A DNA stretch of 64,000 nt, from NCBI RefSeq assembly GCF_003852535.1, contig NZ_QAJP01000005.1:18354-82353 (forward strand), given 5' to 3'. This document shows positions 29,701 to 37,902 of this stretch, in pieces (the first letter of the stretch is position 1; each line of letters opens with the position of its first letter). The translations under genes were made by a program, and so were the position numbers. The notes beneath the pieces were generated by a model that saw only the letters and a program-made list of their open reading frames with translations, was not told the DNA's origin and did no database searches. Source of the stretch: Herminiimonas sp. KBW02. GTDB taxonomy: Bacteria; Pseudomonadota; Gammaproteobacteria; Burkholderiales; Burkholderiaceae_D.

Positions 29701-31488
29701 ACCGGATTGATTTCGTTTGAATGGGCTAATTTGTCCAACGCGCAGAGAGCATTCTTCACCGCGCCCGCGATTACTTATGCGTCGGCAACCGCGGGCTTGT
29801 CGCAATTCTGTTCGCCGGCGGGTGGCGCCTGTTTGAGCACTACCTTGCAAAGCAACAATACAATCGCTACCGGCGGCGCGGCGGGTGAAGCCCTGGTTAA
29901 CTTCTTGCGCGGTGACCGCAGCAATGACGGGAATTATTATCGTCAACGCACGCATGTATTGGGCGACATCGTTTCTTCCGAAGCGCGCTATGTCCAGACA
30001 CCTTTGTATAACTATCTGGATAGCAACTACACAGCGTTTAAAACAGACAAGGCCAGCCGTGCCGGCGCGGTCTACGTAGGTGCGAATGATGGGATGTTGC
30101 ATGCGTTCGATGCAACGTCAGGCCAGGAGTTGTGGGCGTACATTCCGAGCATGGTTTTGCCGAATTTGTACAAGCTGGCGGATAAAAATTATCCGAGCGA
30201 TTCAACCAAGCACCAGTTCTACGTCGATAACTCGCCAGAAACCGGTGACATCTGTCCGACGGCGCCAACCACCGCTTGTACATCAGGGCAGTGGAAAACC
30301 ATTCTGGTGGGCGGTTTGAATCGTGGTGGCAAAGGTTACTTCGCGCTTGATATCACTAATCCGGCATCCCCTGCATTGTTGTGGGAGTTTACGGATCAGA
30401 ACCTGGGTTACACCTATGGCAATCCAAGCATCACTAAACTGAAGGATGGCACCTGGGTCGTCTTGCTTCCTTCCGGATATAACAATATCGACGGTACGGT
30501 CAGTGCGGATGTGGGTAAAGGTCGTTTGTATGTGTTGAATGCAGGTACAGGTGAGCTCATCAGAAGTATTGCGACGAGTGCCGGTAGTGCAACGACACCG
30601 AGCGGTTTGTCACGTGTCACCGCGCATGTACTGCAATCATCGACAGACAGTACCGCTATCGCTGCATATGGTGGGGATGTGCTCGGTAATGTATGGCGTT
30701 TCGATATTAATAATGACATAGGTGCGGCAGGATATGACGCACAGTTGCTGGTCAGTCTGACGGATGCTGGCGGCAGGGCCCAGCCAATGACGGCGAAGCC
30801 AGTGATTGCGACGCTCAGTGGCAAGCCAGTGGTCTATGTCGGTACCGGACGTTATTTGGGTACGACCGATGTCACCGATAGCAACATACAATCCTTTTAC
30901 GCAATCAAAGATAATCTGGATACGGTAACGCTCGGTAATCCACGCACAGGCAGCAGTAATTTTGTGGTGCAAACGATGACGAGTGGCGTCTGTCCTGAGG
31001 GTACCTCGTCGTCGGTTTGTATTGCACAGCAGGAGGTGCGTACCAGTACCAGCAATGCGGTGGATTGGACGACTAAAAATGGCTGGTACATTGATTTCAT
31101 GAGTGGCGGTGAGCGCTCAAGTACTGACCCTTCACTTGCTTTGGGAACATTGCTATTCACCACGATTACACCGCAAGCCTCGACCGTCAGTGCTTGCGGA
31201 CCTACCACCGGGACTGCCGCCAGTTTTCTCTATGCGCTGAATTATTTGACCGGGGCTCCTGTCAGTACGGCGAATGGTGTAAGTGGAATCAGTCTGGGAT
31301 CAGGGCTGGTCACACGTCCAGTCATGATATTGCAGGCAGATGGTACGGTGCGGGCCCTGATCCGTACATCGAGTGGTGCTTCCAGCGGTACCGATCTTGG
31401 CGGAACCATAGTAAAACCGCCGCCGCTTGAGCCTCCTCCGGGAAGTGGTACTCGCCGCGTATCCTGGCGTGTCCTGAACGCACCCTGA
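26722..31488 (+). CDS. pilY1: Pilus tip adhesin / assembly factor PilY1
   Basis: A 1588-residue secreted protein: signal peptide ending AHA near residue 25, a von Willebrand A-like region with MIDAS motif DDSGSM at 55-60, and a C-terminal beta-propeller starting near residue 1110 (VGANDGMLHAFDATSG). This domain order is that of PilY1, the tip protein that caps the minor-pilin complex and can control twitching and adhesion. Length exceeds P. aeruginosa PilY1 (about 1160) because the middle is enlarged. Residues roughly 600-670 carry a Cys/Trp/Asn-rich tandem motif. ATG 26722 has AGGGG at 26711-26715. Confidence 0.93.
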   Translation: MKTHSVSKDVSALLIALALFVPAHAAVTDISTTPLNTYSAPSSTDVKPNVFFILDDSGSMDWDFMPDWACAASSSRNSSCGSVGQSTSSARPEYWFRNAAYNGMYYNPAVKYVPPVAVDSAGVLNTTTYPSQTGTSAATGGTNWGAVKNDAYGVQITGTSNLRTNTTTPPYFYTMVPGQYCTSPNLAICIDATAPTATYPFPATVRWCTDGTLTACRATFGNNYTWVRAPSPAIATIAITGSSSTSVSSVRVNGFEILSNSTGTVSTNPATIAQNIVSRINPCSVTTTGTCAISGYSASYQLLRRDSGDFGSTYGAWYLAATCTSVSTGRNRVQCQDAVVVTLAPGAVSTSAPVVTQSASMTITTTSFAVPDTSIQGQNIRTTIVPTVNSYPYPGTSVKAAARTDCAGTTCTYNEEMTNYANWWTYYRTRMQMMKTAASNAFATIDSAADIANNVSRFRLGYMSINNNTDSDYLNLGEFSGAHKYSWYNKLISADPENGTGLRETLSTAGRLYGGTLNGNSYRGSTVSDPMQYSCQQNYTILSTDGFWNGSAGSKLDGSTSVGNQDVGLGAPYSDGGTPQLQAQTSTLQQRTGALQLKSGKGNWTNATTCQANNNTQCRYNWSTWTNVSSCAISYSSGSGSWSISNGSDCQYVDSTWASATTCTPIAKSVAPTYTVGAAKACRTISSSGGTSDTLADVAAYYYNTDLRNSDATGADATGTCTGPIIAPSTTANNLCDNNVPANGLDVATTQHMTTFTLGLGAQGQMIYAPTDGKDYWNDTSGDFYDIKKGTTANPASGICSWQSSGACTWPIPASNSNANIDDLWHAAINGHGAYFSASDPASLSSSLISALTTIVNTPRPGTAAAAASSNPNVSASDNYVFSSSYKSVEWYGELIRQQITPEGTLTAQNWSAMRLLDCATTAWTASTSYVVGSAFRQGNRCYTVNTAYVSGATFNASGIDDAHTSVVNADETAASRQPVVPLTTRTIYTKGSTGLISFEWANLSNAQRAFFTAPAITYASATAGLSQFCSPAGGACLSTTLQSNNTIATGGAAGEALVNFLRGDRSNDGNYYRQRTHVLGDIVSSEARYVQTPLYNYLDSNYTAFKTDKASRAGAVYVGANDGMLHAFDATSGQELWAYIPSMVLPNLYKLADKNYPSDSTKHQFYVDNSPETGDICPTAPTTACTSGQWKTILVGGLNRGGKGYFALDITNPASPALLWEFTDQNLGYTYGNPSITKLKDGTWVVLLPSGYNNIDGTVSADVGKGRLYVLNAGTGELIRSIATSAGSATTPSGLSRVTAHVLQSSTDSTAIAAYGGDVLGNVWRFDINNDIGAAGYDAQLLVSLTDAGGRAQPMTAKPVIATLSGKPVVYVGTGRYLGTTDVTDSNIQSFYAIKDNLDTVTLGNPRTGSSNFVVQTMTSGVCPEGTSSSVCIAQQEVRTSTSNAVDWTTKNGWYIDFMSGGERSSTDPSLALGTLLFTTITPQASTVSACGPTTGTAASFLYALNYLTGAPVSTANGVSGISLGSGLVTRPVMILQADGTVRALIRTSSGASSGTDLGGTIVKPPPLEPPPGSGTRRVSWRVLNAP

Positions 31489-31493
31489 GATGT

Positions 31494-31525
31494 GACGGGA
31501 TGATGGCGCAAGACATCATCCCGTC
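31494..31525 (+). terminator. Hairpin after pilY1
   Basis: A 12-bp perfect stem (31494-31505 with 31514-31525) with an 8-base loop follows pilY1 directly but has no T-run, so it may attenuate or protect the transcript rather than end it before the next gene. Confidence 0.5.
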
Positions 31526-31536
31526 TGGATTTCTGC

Positions 31537-32241
31537 ATGAAGATGTTTGCCCTTATCCGACAAAAAACTGCTACTGAGCGACTGGCAATGGCGTTGTCAT
31601 TGCTCGCCCATGGCGGTTTGGCGGTGGGCTTCGTGTATGCCGTACATGGCAGTGTCGGCGGCGCGACCTATGCATCGGAATCGTCGGCGATGATAGTGGA
31701 CTTGCTGAACGTGCAGCAGGAAGCCGCGCCATCTCGTGAGGCCATGCTGACACATGCCGTGACGGGGAAAGAAGGCATGGGTGCTTACCGTAGCACGACT
31801 GCCGATGTGATGGAAAAATCTGCTGCGGCAACGGATCAGACTGACCGTATGCCACAAGCGCGTGACGCAGCGGATGCTGATGCTGCCGCCTCTTTTAATC
31901 TGATCGCATTACCCAAACCTTATTACTTCCAGCCCGGCGAACTGACCGAACAGCCCGCTGTGCTGGTCGATATCTCTCCCGATCTGAGTGCAGTCTTTGC
32001 GAGCGGAGTGTCGCAGCTTGCGGTGCTGGATTTGCTCATCAATGAAAGTGGCGATATTGACGATGTCATCCTGGAAAACTCTTCCTTGCCCGAGCCCGCG
32101 CAGCAATTGATCAAGGATGCTTTCTCAAAAACGAAATTCCAGCCTGGAAAAGTGGCAGGGATGCCGGTGAAGAGTCAGCTCAAAATTGAAGTCGTGCTGG
32201 AAGGTGGCGCAGTCGAAAACATCGCGAAGAAGCTTGAATAA
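31537..32241 (+). CDS. Protein with TonB C-terminal-like domain, downstream of pilY1
   Basis: A 234-residue protein with one membrane helix (about residues 20-38), a long Ala/Asp-rich variable stretch and a C-terminal region near residues 145-225 that resembles the TonB C-terminal fold: LAVLDLLINESGDIDDV, then SKTKFQPGKVAGMPVKSQLKIEV, with the YxPA/FxPA-like KFQPG turn. No proline-rich spanning segment and no ExbB/ExbD genes are present, so a classical energy-transducing role is doubtful. It follows pilY1 by 48 bases in the same direction and may serve the pilus. Confidence 0.7.
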   Translation: MKMFALIRQKTATERLAMALSLLAHGGLAVGFVYAVHGSVGGATYASESSAMIVDLLNVQQEAAPSREAMLTHAVTGKEGMGAYRSTTADVMEKSAAATDQTDRMPQARDAADADAAASFNLIALPKPYYFQPGELTEQPAVLVDISPDLSAVFASGVSQLAVLDLLINESGDIDDVILENSSLPEPAQQLIKDAFSKTKFQPGKVAGMPVKSQLKIEVVLEGGAVENIAKKLE

Positions 32242-32274
32242 GCGTGTGAATCTGGCAAGCACTACAAAACAAAA

Positions 32275-32295
32275 AAGGGCGCAATTTGCGCCCTT
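32275..32295 (-). terminator. Rho-independent terminator of hpf
   Basis: GGGCGCA / TGCGCCC stem with a run of six T on the minus strand, directly downstream of hpf. Confidence 0.8.
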
Positions 32296-32305
32296 CATTT
32301 CATCT

Positions 32306-32330
32306 GGCCGATTTGTTCGGCCTGCCTTTT
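32306..32330 (+). terminator. Terminator of the pilus operon (after the TonB-like gene)
   Basis: GGCCGA (32306-32311) pairs with TCGGCC (32317-32322), followed by a T-rich stretch on the plus strand. It faces the hpf terminator in the convergent gap. Confidence 0.6.
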
Positions 32331-32332
32331 AT

Positions 32333-32686
32333 TTAAGGCGTTACAGCATCTGACGCATCCGGCAATCGTTTGATCGCATCGTGTTGATGGTCTTGCTGTT
32401 TGGTTTTGTATTTGATGACTTGTCGATCGAGTTTGTCGATCAGTGCATCTATGGCAGCGTATAAATTATCTGCAATGCTTTCTGCATGCAGGTCCTTGCC
32501 TCTCACACGCAAGTTAATTTCTGCCCTTTGGCGTTTTTCCTTCTCGGGGAGATTGTCTACAGTCAGGATGACTGCAATATCGATAACGTGATCAAAATGT
32601 CGTTTGATGCGCTCCAATTTACCTTGTACATATTCGCGGATGGCGGGGGTCAATTCGAGGTGATGTCCACTGATTGTGAGATTCAT
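32333..32686 (-). CDS. hpf: Ribosome hibernation promoting factor HPF (sigma-54 modulation protein)
   Basis: A 117-residue protein of the HPF/YfiA family with the characteristic N-terminus [20 protein letters not shown] and the basic/acidic [13 protein letters not shown] region. It binds the 30S decoding centre and promotes 100S dimers in stationary phase. The short form lacks the C-terminal domain of long HPF. AGGAGC lies before the start. It is the last gene of the lpt-rpoN block, the standard position downstream of rpoN. Confidence 0.95.
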   Translation of the reverse strand: MNLTISGHHLELTPAIREYVQGKLERIKRHFDHVIDIAVILTVDNLPEKEKRQRAEINLRVRGKDLHAESIADNLYAAIDALIDKLDRQVIKYKTKQQDHQHDAIKRLPDASDAVTP

Positions 32687-32790
32687 ACAGTGCTCCTATG
32701 AAAGTCACTGGAGGTTATGCGCGTCTTGTTAAGTGACTACGCCGAACACAGCAACGTATTACTACAACAAAAAACTACAAAGGACGATAT

Positions 32791-34260
32791 CTACAACGAC
32801 TTGCGCAGATTGACCGGTGGGATTTTCAGGGCTTCGCGATATTTTGCGACTGTCCGTCTCGCTACCACCATGCCTTGTTCTGCCAGCATGTCGGCAATCT
32901 TGCTATCAGAGAATGGAATTTTCGGGTCTTCAGCTCCTATCAATTGTTTGATCAGTGCCCGTATCGCTGTCGATGATGCTTCACCACCGGCTTCTGTTGC
33001 GACATGGCTGCCGAAAAAGTATTTCAATTCGAACATCCCGTGGGGAGTCAGCATGTACTTCTGGGTGGTTACACGTGAAATAGTACTCTCGTGTAGTCCC
33101 AGTGTATCAGCAATTTCACGTAAAACAAGCGGTCTCATTGCGACCGCGCCGTGCGAAAAGAAGTTCCTTTGACGTTCGACAATTGCCTCTGCGACACGCA
33201 ATATGGTGTCGAAGCGCTGACGCATATTCTTGATCAGCCATTTCGCTTCTTGCAACTGAGAACCAAGCGATGCCTCGCCTTTGCTTTGCTTCAAAATGTT
33301 GGCATACATGCTATTCACGCGCAGACGCGGCATCACATCGTGGTTGAGCATGACTTGCCAGCCGCTACGCGTACGCTTGACGATGACGTCAGGGACTACG
33401 TAATCGGAAGCATCAGTTGCAAAAATGGAACCTGGGTGCGGATTGCATTGCTTGATGATGGCTTGTGCTTCGCGCAAGTCTTCGTCATCGCAATCCAGTG
33501 CCTTGCGTAATTTATTGAAGTCGCGTTGGGCAAACAACGACAGGTGATTTTCTACAATTGCCAGTGCCATGCGACGCGTTACCATCGCGACCTTGGGCAT
33601 GCGCCTGATTTGCAGAGCCAGGCATTCGGCGGCATCACGTGCACCTACACCCGGCGGGTCGAAGCTCTGCAGCATTTTGAGGGAAATCTGCAGCTCTTCC
33701 AGTTCGATTTCCAGCTCTTCCGGCAGGCGCGCATGGATTTCTTCCAGCGTTTCTTCCAGATAGCCGTTGTCATTCAGTGCGTCGATGATGAGTTCGAGCA
33801 GGGCACGGTCGCGGTGCTCGCGGACGGTAACGCGCATTTGCTCAAGCAGATGTTCGCGCAAGGTCGTTTCATGCGCTTCCAGTTGCGGCCGGCCATCATC
33901 GTCTTCCGGTGCCTTGGAGGTGCGCGCGACATCGTCGAAACTCCAGTCGCTGTCGCCGCTCGCGGCTTCCGGCAGATCGGGTGCTTCAGAGCCGCCTTCG
34001 CTATCCGGTGCTGGTGTATTGGCCTCGACGCTGGCACCTTCCGGTGCGGTACCGCTGGCGCCCATGGCGCCGTCGGCCAGCAGGCGCACTGCGTGATCCA
34101 GCGGATCATCGGTACGTTCCAGCATCGGGTTGTCAGTGAGTATCTGTTCCAGTTCCTGATGCAATTCAAGAGTCGATAACTGCAGCAAGCGGATGGACTG
34201 CTGCAGTTGTGGCGTCAGCGCCAGATGTTGGGAGACTCGTAGTTGCAGGGATTGCTTCAT
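32791..34260 (-). CDS. rpoN: RNA polymerase sigma-54 factor RpoN
   Basis: A 489-residue alternative sigma factor. Region I is the Gln/Leu-rich N-terminus ([23 protein letters not shown]), region II is the acidic stretch near residues 60-130, and region III ends with the RpoN box [10 protein letters not shown] near residue 475, which reads the -24 element. It directs transcription from -24/-12 promoters activated by bacterial enhancer-binding proteins. A sigma-54 promoter candidate occurs at 54227-54242 in this window. Confidence 0.97.
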   Translation of the reverse strand: MKQSLQLRVSQHLALTPQLQQSIRLLQLSTLELHQELEQILTDNPMLERTDDPLDHAVRLLADGAMGASGTAPEGASVEANTPAPDSEGGSEAPDLPEAASGDSDWSFDDVARTSKAPEDDDGRPQLEAHETTLREHLLEQMRVTVREHRDRALLELIIDALNDNGYLEETLEEIHARLPEELEIELEELQISLKMLQSFDPPGVGARDAAECLALQIRRMPKVAMVTRRMALAIVENHLSLFAQRDFNKLRKALDCDDEDLREAQAIIKQCNPHPGSIFATDASDYVVPDVIVKRTRSGWQVMLNHDVMPRLRVNSMYANILKQSKGEASLGSQLQEAKWLIKNMRQRFDTILRVAEAIVERQRNFFSHGAVAMRPLVLREIADTLGLHESTISRVTTQKYMLTPHGMFELKYFFGSHVATEAGGEASSTAIRALIKQLIGAEDPKIPFSDSKIADMLAEQGMVVARRTVAKYREALKIPPVNLRKSL

Positions 34261-34278
34261 AGATGTTTTCTCTTCCGC

Positions 34279-35019
34279 TTACATGCGGAAGTGTTCACCC
34301 AGGTAGACACGGCGGACCGACTCGTTGGCGATAATATCGTCCGGTCGTCCGCTGGCCAGGACCGCGCCCTGGTTGATGATGTACGCGCGATCACAGATGC
34401 CGAGGGTTTCGCGCACATTGTGATCGGTGATCAGGACGCCGATGCCGCGCTCTTTCAGGAAGCGCACGATGCGTTGAATTTCAATCACGGCGATAGGGTC
34501 GACACCTGCAAACGGCTCATCCAGCAGCACGAAGCGCGGATTGGTTGCCAGTGCGCGGGCGATCTCTACGCGACGACGTTCGCCGCCAGACAGGGACATG
34601 GCCTGATTTTCACGCAGCTTTTCGATTTGCAGGTCAGCCAGCAGGGTATCCAGGCGCTGTTCGAGTTGCTCGCCGTTGAGGGCCTTGCCATCGACGCGCT
34701 GCAATTCCAGTACTGCGCGAATATTGTCTTCTACGCTCAGTTTGCGGAAGACCGATGCTTCCTGCGGCAGGTAAGACAAGCCCAGTTGTGCGCGCTTGTG
34801 GATAGGCTGGCGTGAGATATCAACGCCATCCAGTTCTATGCGGCCGGCGTCGGATGGCACCAGGCCCACAATCATATAAAAGGAGGTGGTTTTGCCTGCG
34901 CCGTTCGGGCCGAGCAAACCAATCACTTCGCCGCTTTCGACTTGCAGCGCGACATCGCGCACTACCTGGCGTGCGCCGTAGCTCTTTTGTAATCCATTAA
35001 CAATCAGCTTGCTGGACAT
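34279..35019 (-). CDS. lptB: LPS export ABC transporter ATP-binding protein LptB
   Basis: A 246-residue ABC ATPase with Walker [10 protein letters not shown] near residue 38, signature LSGGERRR and Walker [14 protein letters not shown]. It powers extraction of lipopolysaccharide from the inner membrane with LptFG. ATG 35019 gives the standard N-terminus; nine extra codons upstream were left out. The lptA stop is one base away, indicating coupling. Confidence 0.96.
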   Translation of the reverse strand: MSSKLIVNGLQKSYGARQVVRDVALQVESGEVIGLLGPNGAGKTTSFYMIVGLVPSDAGRIELDGVDISRQPIHKRAQLGLSYLPQEASVFRKLSVEDNIRAVLELQRVDGKALNGEQLEQRLDTLLADLQIEKLRENQAMSLSGGERRRVEIARALATNPRFVLLDEPFAGVDPIAVIEIQRIVRFLKERGIGVLITDHNVRETLGICDRAYIINQGAVLASGRPDDIIANESVRRVYLGEHFRM

Positions 35020-35020
35020 C

Positions 35021-35575
35021 TTATTTTGCCTTTGTATCTGCGGCACGCGGTTGGATCACGGCCTTGATGCGGCCGCCGCCTTGTTTGCTGTCGCCGCTTG
35101 CAGTGTTATGTACGGTAAAAAATTCAGCGCGGGTATCGTAGGAGATGAATTCGCCTTCGACTTCATCGGTAGGCTTGCCGTTTTCCAGGCGACGCATGCG
35201 TGCCTTGGAGTACAGCTTCATGATTTCAGCCTTGTCGTCGTATTCAATACGTTCGGCCTGGCCTTCTATCCATTGGTCCGGGCCGCCATCGCGTTTTTGT
35301 TTGAAGTTTGCCAGTGCATCGGATGAGCCATACAGCGTGATGAATTGATAGCCGGCTGGGTCTTGTTTGACCACCATTTTGTTGGCTTTCATCAGGATGG
35401 TGCCGCGTGTCAGTACGACATTGCCGGTGAAGGTGTTGATTTGCTTGATGTCGTCGTATTCCATTTTATTGGCTTCGACATTGGTGGGCTTGGTCGCGTC
35501 CGCTTTTTCAGCGTAAGAGACCAGGGTAGTGCCCAGGCCGCAGAGAACCAGAGCTACGGAGAGGAAACGTTTCAT
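35021..35575 (-). CDS. lptA: LPS transport periplasmic protein LptA
   Basis: A 184-residue secreted protein with signal peptide (cut near residue 22) and the OstA-like beta-jelly-roll ([23 protein letters not shown] and following). It polymerises into the periplasmic bridge for LPS between LptC and LptD. Position between lptC and lptB is conserved. Confidence 0.94.
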   Translation of the reverse strand: MKRFLSVALVLCGLGTTLVSYAEKADATKPTNVEANKMEYDDIKQINTFTGNVVLTRGTILMKANKMVVKQDPAGYQFITLYGSSDALANFKQKRDGGPDQWIEGQAERIEYDDKAEIMKLYSKARMRRLENGKPTDEVEGEFISYDTRAEFFTVHNTASGDSKQGGGRIKAVIQPRAADTKAK

Positions 35576-35620
35576 GAAAGTTCTCTAAATGATTGTTTCG
35601 GATAAAAGTCGTCTATGCGC

Positions 35621-36217
35621 TTAGCGCGGGTGTGCTGCCTGGTACAGCGCATTGACGTTGCTGGATAAATTGAATTCGCCGGTTGCATTGTTGGCGAACA
35701 TGCCGCTGCCATTCAGTGTCGATGTGCCGACCTTGATGTCGACGTGCTTCGGCGTCTTCATGATCTCATCATCCGGCAAGATCAGCAGGTATGAAGTCTT
35801 GAGCTGGAAGTGCTGCGAGCCTGGTGCTGGTGGCCGGTCTATGATGACGTTGTCGTACATGTGCACTTCGGTGTTGTTATTCTCAACCATTGCACGTTCG
35901 GAACGACTCACCATCGGCTGGCGACCCTTGCTGAAGCTATACATCACCGGCTTCTGGATTTGATACGAGTTATCCAGCGGGTAGTGTTTCATCTCGGTGC
36001 CGGTCAGGTTGTAGCGTGCCACGCCATCCTTGCCCATACGTACGAAATTGAATTTCTCCGCATAGAAATCCGGGTCGCTGCGTTGCTGGACCGGCAGTGT
36101 GTCGTCGGTCTGGCGACGCATGACTTCGACCAGCCAGAAACTGCCGAGCGCCAGCGCCGCGCTGAGTGCTATCAGCACGATCAGGCGGACGGTATTGGCT
36201 GGACGCGGGGCTTTCAT
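35621..36217 (-). CDS. lptC: LPS export protein LptC
   Basis: A 198-residue bitopic protein with one N-terminal membrane helix near residues 10-30 and a periplasmic beta-jelly-roll related to LptA. It takes LPS from LptBFG and passes it to LptA. The start overlaps the kdsC end by four bases. Confidence 0.92.
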   Translation of the reverse strand: MKAPRPANTVRLIVLIALSAALALGSFWLVEVMRRQTDDTLPVQQRSDPDFYAEKFNFVRMGKDGVARYNLTGTEMKHYPLDNSYQIQKPVMYSFSKGRQPMVSRSERAMVENNNTEVHMYDNVIIDRPPAPGSQHFQLKTSYLLILPDDEIMKTPKHVDIKVGTSTLNGSGMFANNATGEFNLSSNVNALYQAAHPR

Positions 36218-36753
36218 GCGAGATACGGCGCCAGCGCCGCCTCATAGTTGCCTTGCGCACGCAAGATGAAGTCGCATAACTCACGTGCCGCGCCGCGGCC
36301 GCCGCTGGCTTGCGTCACGTAATGCACGCGCGTACGTACTTCCGCATGCGCATTCGGTACGCTGGCGGCAAAACCGACGCGCAGCAAAATCGGCAAATCG
36401 ATGACGTCATCGCCGACAAAGCCGCAGGCATCGGCGCTGGTGTTGGTTTGCGCCAGTAATTGTTCAAACGCGCTGCGCTTGTCGTGTATGCCCTGGAATA
36501 CATGGTGTATGCCCAGGTCGGTAGCACGACGCAGCACGATGGGCGACTGACGGGCACTGATGATGGCAGTCGAGACGCCGGATTGCTGCAATAGTTTGAT
36601 GCCGTGGCCGTCGAGCACATTGAAGGTCTTGCTGACTTCGCCGTCCGGGCCGAAGTGCAGGCTGCCGTCAGTCAGGATGCCATCGACGTCAAAAATCATT
36701 AGTCGCACATTGGATGCGCGCTGGATGGCGACGGTATCGTTGGGCGCGCTCAT
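36214..36753 (-). CDS. kdsC: 3-deoxy-D-manno-octulosonate 8-phosphate phosphatase KdsC
   Basis: A 179-residue HAD phosphatase of the C0 (no cap) type. Motif I DVDGILTDG, motif II SARQS and the late FVGDDVIDLPIL segment are all as in KdsC. It removes phosphate from Kdo-8-phosphate in inner-core LPS synthesis. It overlaps the kdsD stop by one base and lptC by four. Confidence 0.95.
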   Translation of the reverse strand: MSAPNDTVAIQRASNVRLMIFDVDGILTDGSLHFGPDGEVSKTFNVLDGHGIKLLQQSGVSTAIISARQSPIVLRRATDLGIHHVFQGIHDKRSAFEQLLAQTNTSADACGFVGDDVIDLPILLRVGFAASVPNAHAEVRTRVHYVTQASGGRGAARELCDFILRAQGNYEAALAPYLA

Positions 36754-37781
36754 CAGATTACTTTCGCGCGTGTCAGGTCATGGATGTGCAAGGCGCCGAC
36801 CAGCTTGCCGTTGCTGTCGGTGACCAGCAATTGGTTGATGCGGAAGGTTTCCATCATGTCGACCGCATCGACCGCCAATTGATCCGGATGCACGCTGCGT
36901 GGATTGGCATGCATGACTTCGGCGATCGACAGTTTGGAGAAGTCTTGCTGGGTTTCGATCAGGCGGCGCAAGTCGCCATCGGTAAAGACGCCGATGGCAT
37001 GACCATTTGCGTCGACGACTGCTGTCATTGCCATGCCTTTTTTACTGCTTTCCAGCAGGGCTGCATACAGTGTCGCGTCTTTCGCTACAGTCGGGATGGC
37101 GTCACCGGTACGCATGACGTCGCGTACATGTGTCAACAAGCGACGACCCAGTGCGCCGCCCGGGTGCGAGCGGGCAAAGTCTTCTTCGCCAAAACCACGT
37201 GCGTCCAGCAGCGCAACCGCGAGTGCGTCGCCGAGGGCGAGGGTGGCGGTGGTGCTGGCGGTCGGGGCCAGGTTGAGCGGGCAGGCTTCCTTGTCGATAT
37301 GGACGTTCAAATGAACGTCGGCCTGTACCGCCAGGTTGGAAGCATTGTTGCCGGTAATGGTGATCAGGTGTGCGCCCATGCGCTTGATGGTCGGGATAAT
37401 GCCCAGTAACTCACCTGCTTCGCCCGAATAGGAAATCCCGATCAGGACGTCATCGGCGGTGATCATGCCGAGGTCGCCGTGCGAAGCTTCCGCTGCGTGC
37501 ACAAAAAAGGCTGGTGTACCGGTGGAGGCCAGCGTCGACGCAATCTTGCGCGCGATATGGCCGGATTTGCCGATGCCGGAAACTACCACCCGGCCTTTAC
37601 AGTTCAACAGCAGTGTGACGGCCTGGATGAATTGTCCGCTGGTCTCATGGGTAATGCGTTCTTTTAGCGCGAGGATGGCGTCGGCTTCGATTTGCAGGGT
37701 GTCGCAAGCAAATTGCAAGGCGCGCGCAGTGCTTTGGGCATCAAAAGTTGCCGGTGGGTTTGGGGCATGGGATACACTCAT
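36753..37781 (-). CDS. kdsD: Arabinose-5-phosphate isomerase KdsD (KpsF/GutQ family)
   Basis: A 342-residue protein with an N-terminal SIS domain (GIGKSGHIARKIASTLASTGTPAFFVHAAEA-type motif near residue 50) and two C-terminal CBS repeats. It converts ribulose-5-phosphate to arabinose-5-phosphate, the first Kdo step. ATG 37781 was preferred over the open frame to 37871. It is divergent from the antiporter gene with about 120 bases between. Confidence 0.95.
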   Translation of the reverse strand: MSVSHAPNPPATFDAQSTARALQFACDTLQIEADAILALKERITHETSGQFIQAVTLLLNCKGRVVVSGIGKSGHIARKIASTLASTGTPAFFVHAAEASHGDLGMITADDVLIGISYSGEAGELLGIIPTIKRMGAHLITITGNNASNLAVQADVHLNVHIDKEACPLNLAPTASTTATLALGDALAVALLDARGFGEEDFARSHPGGALGRRLLTHVRDVMRTGDAIPTVAKDATLYAALLESSKKGMAMTAVVDANGHAIGVFTDGDLRRLIETQQDFSKLSIAEVMHANPRSVHPDQLAVDAVDMMETFRINQLLVTDSNGKLVGALHIHDLTRAKVI

Positions 37782-37902
37782 GCTCGAAAGTATAAACGAA
37801 TTCCTAAAGCAAAAAACCTGCCAGACGTAACAAAAATGTGGTTTGATAGTTCTGTTCGTATAAGTTACCAAACCAGCACCTTACTTCAGTCGCGGCCTCA
37901 CT

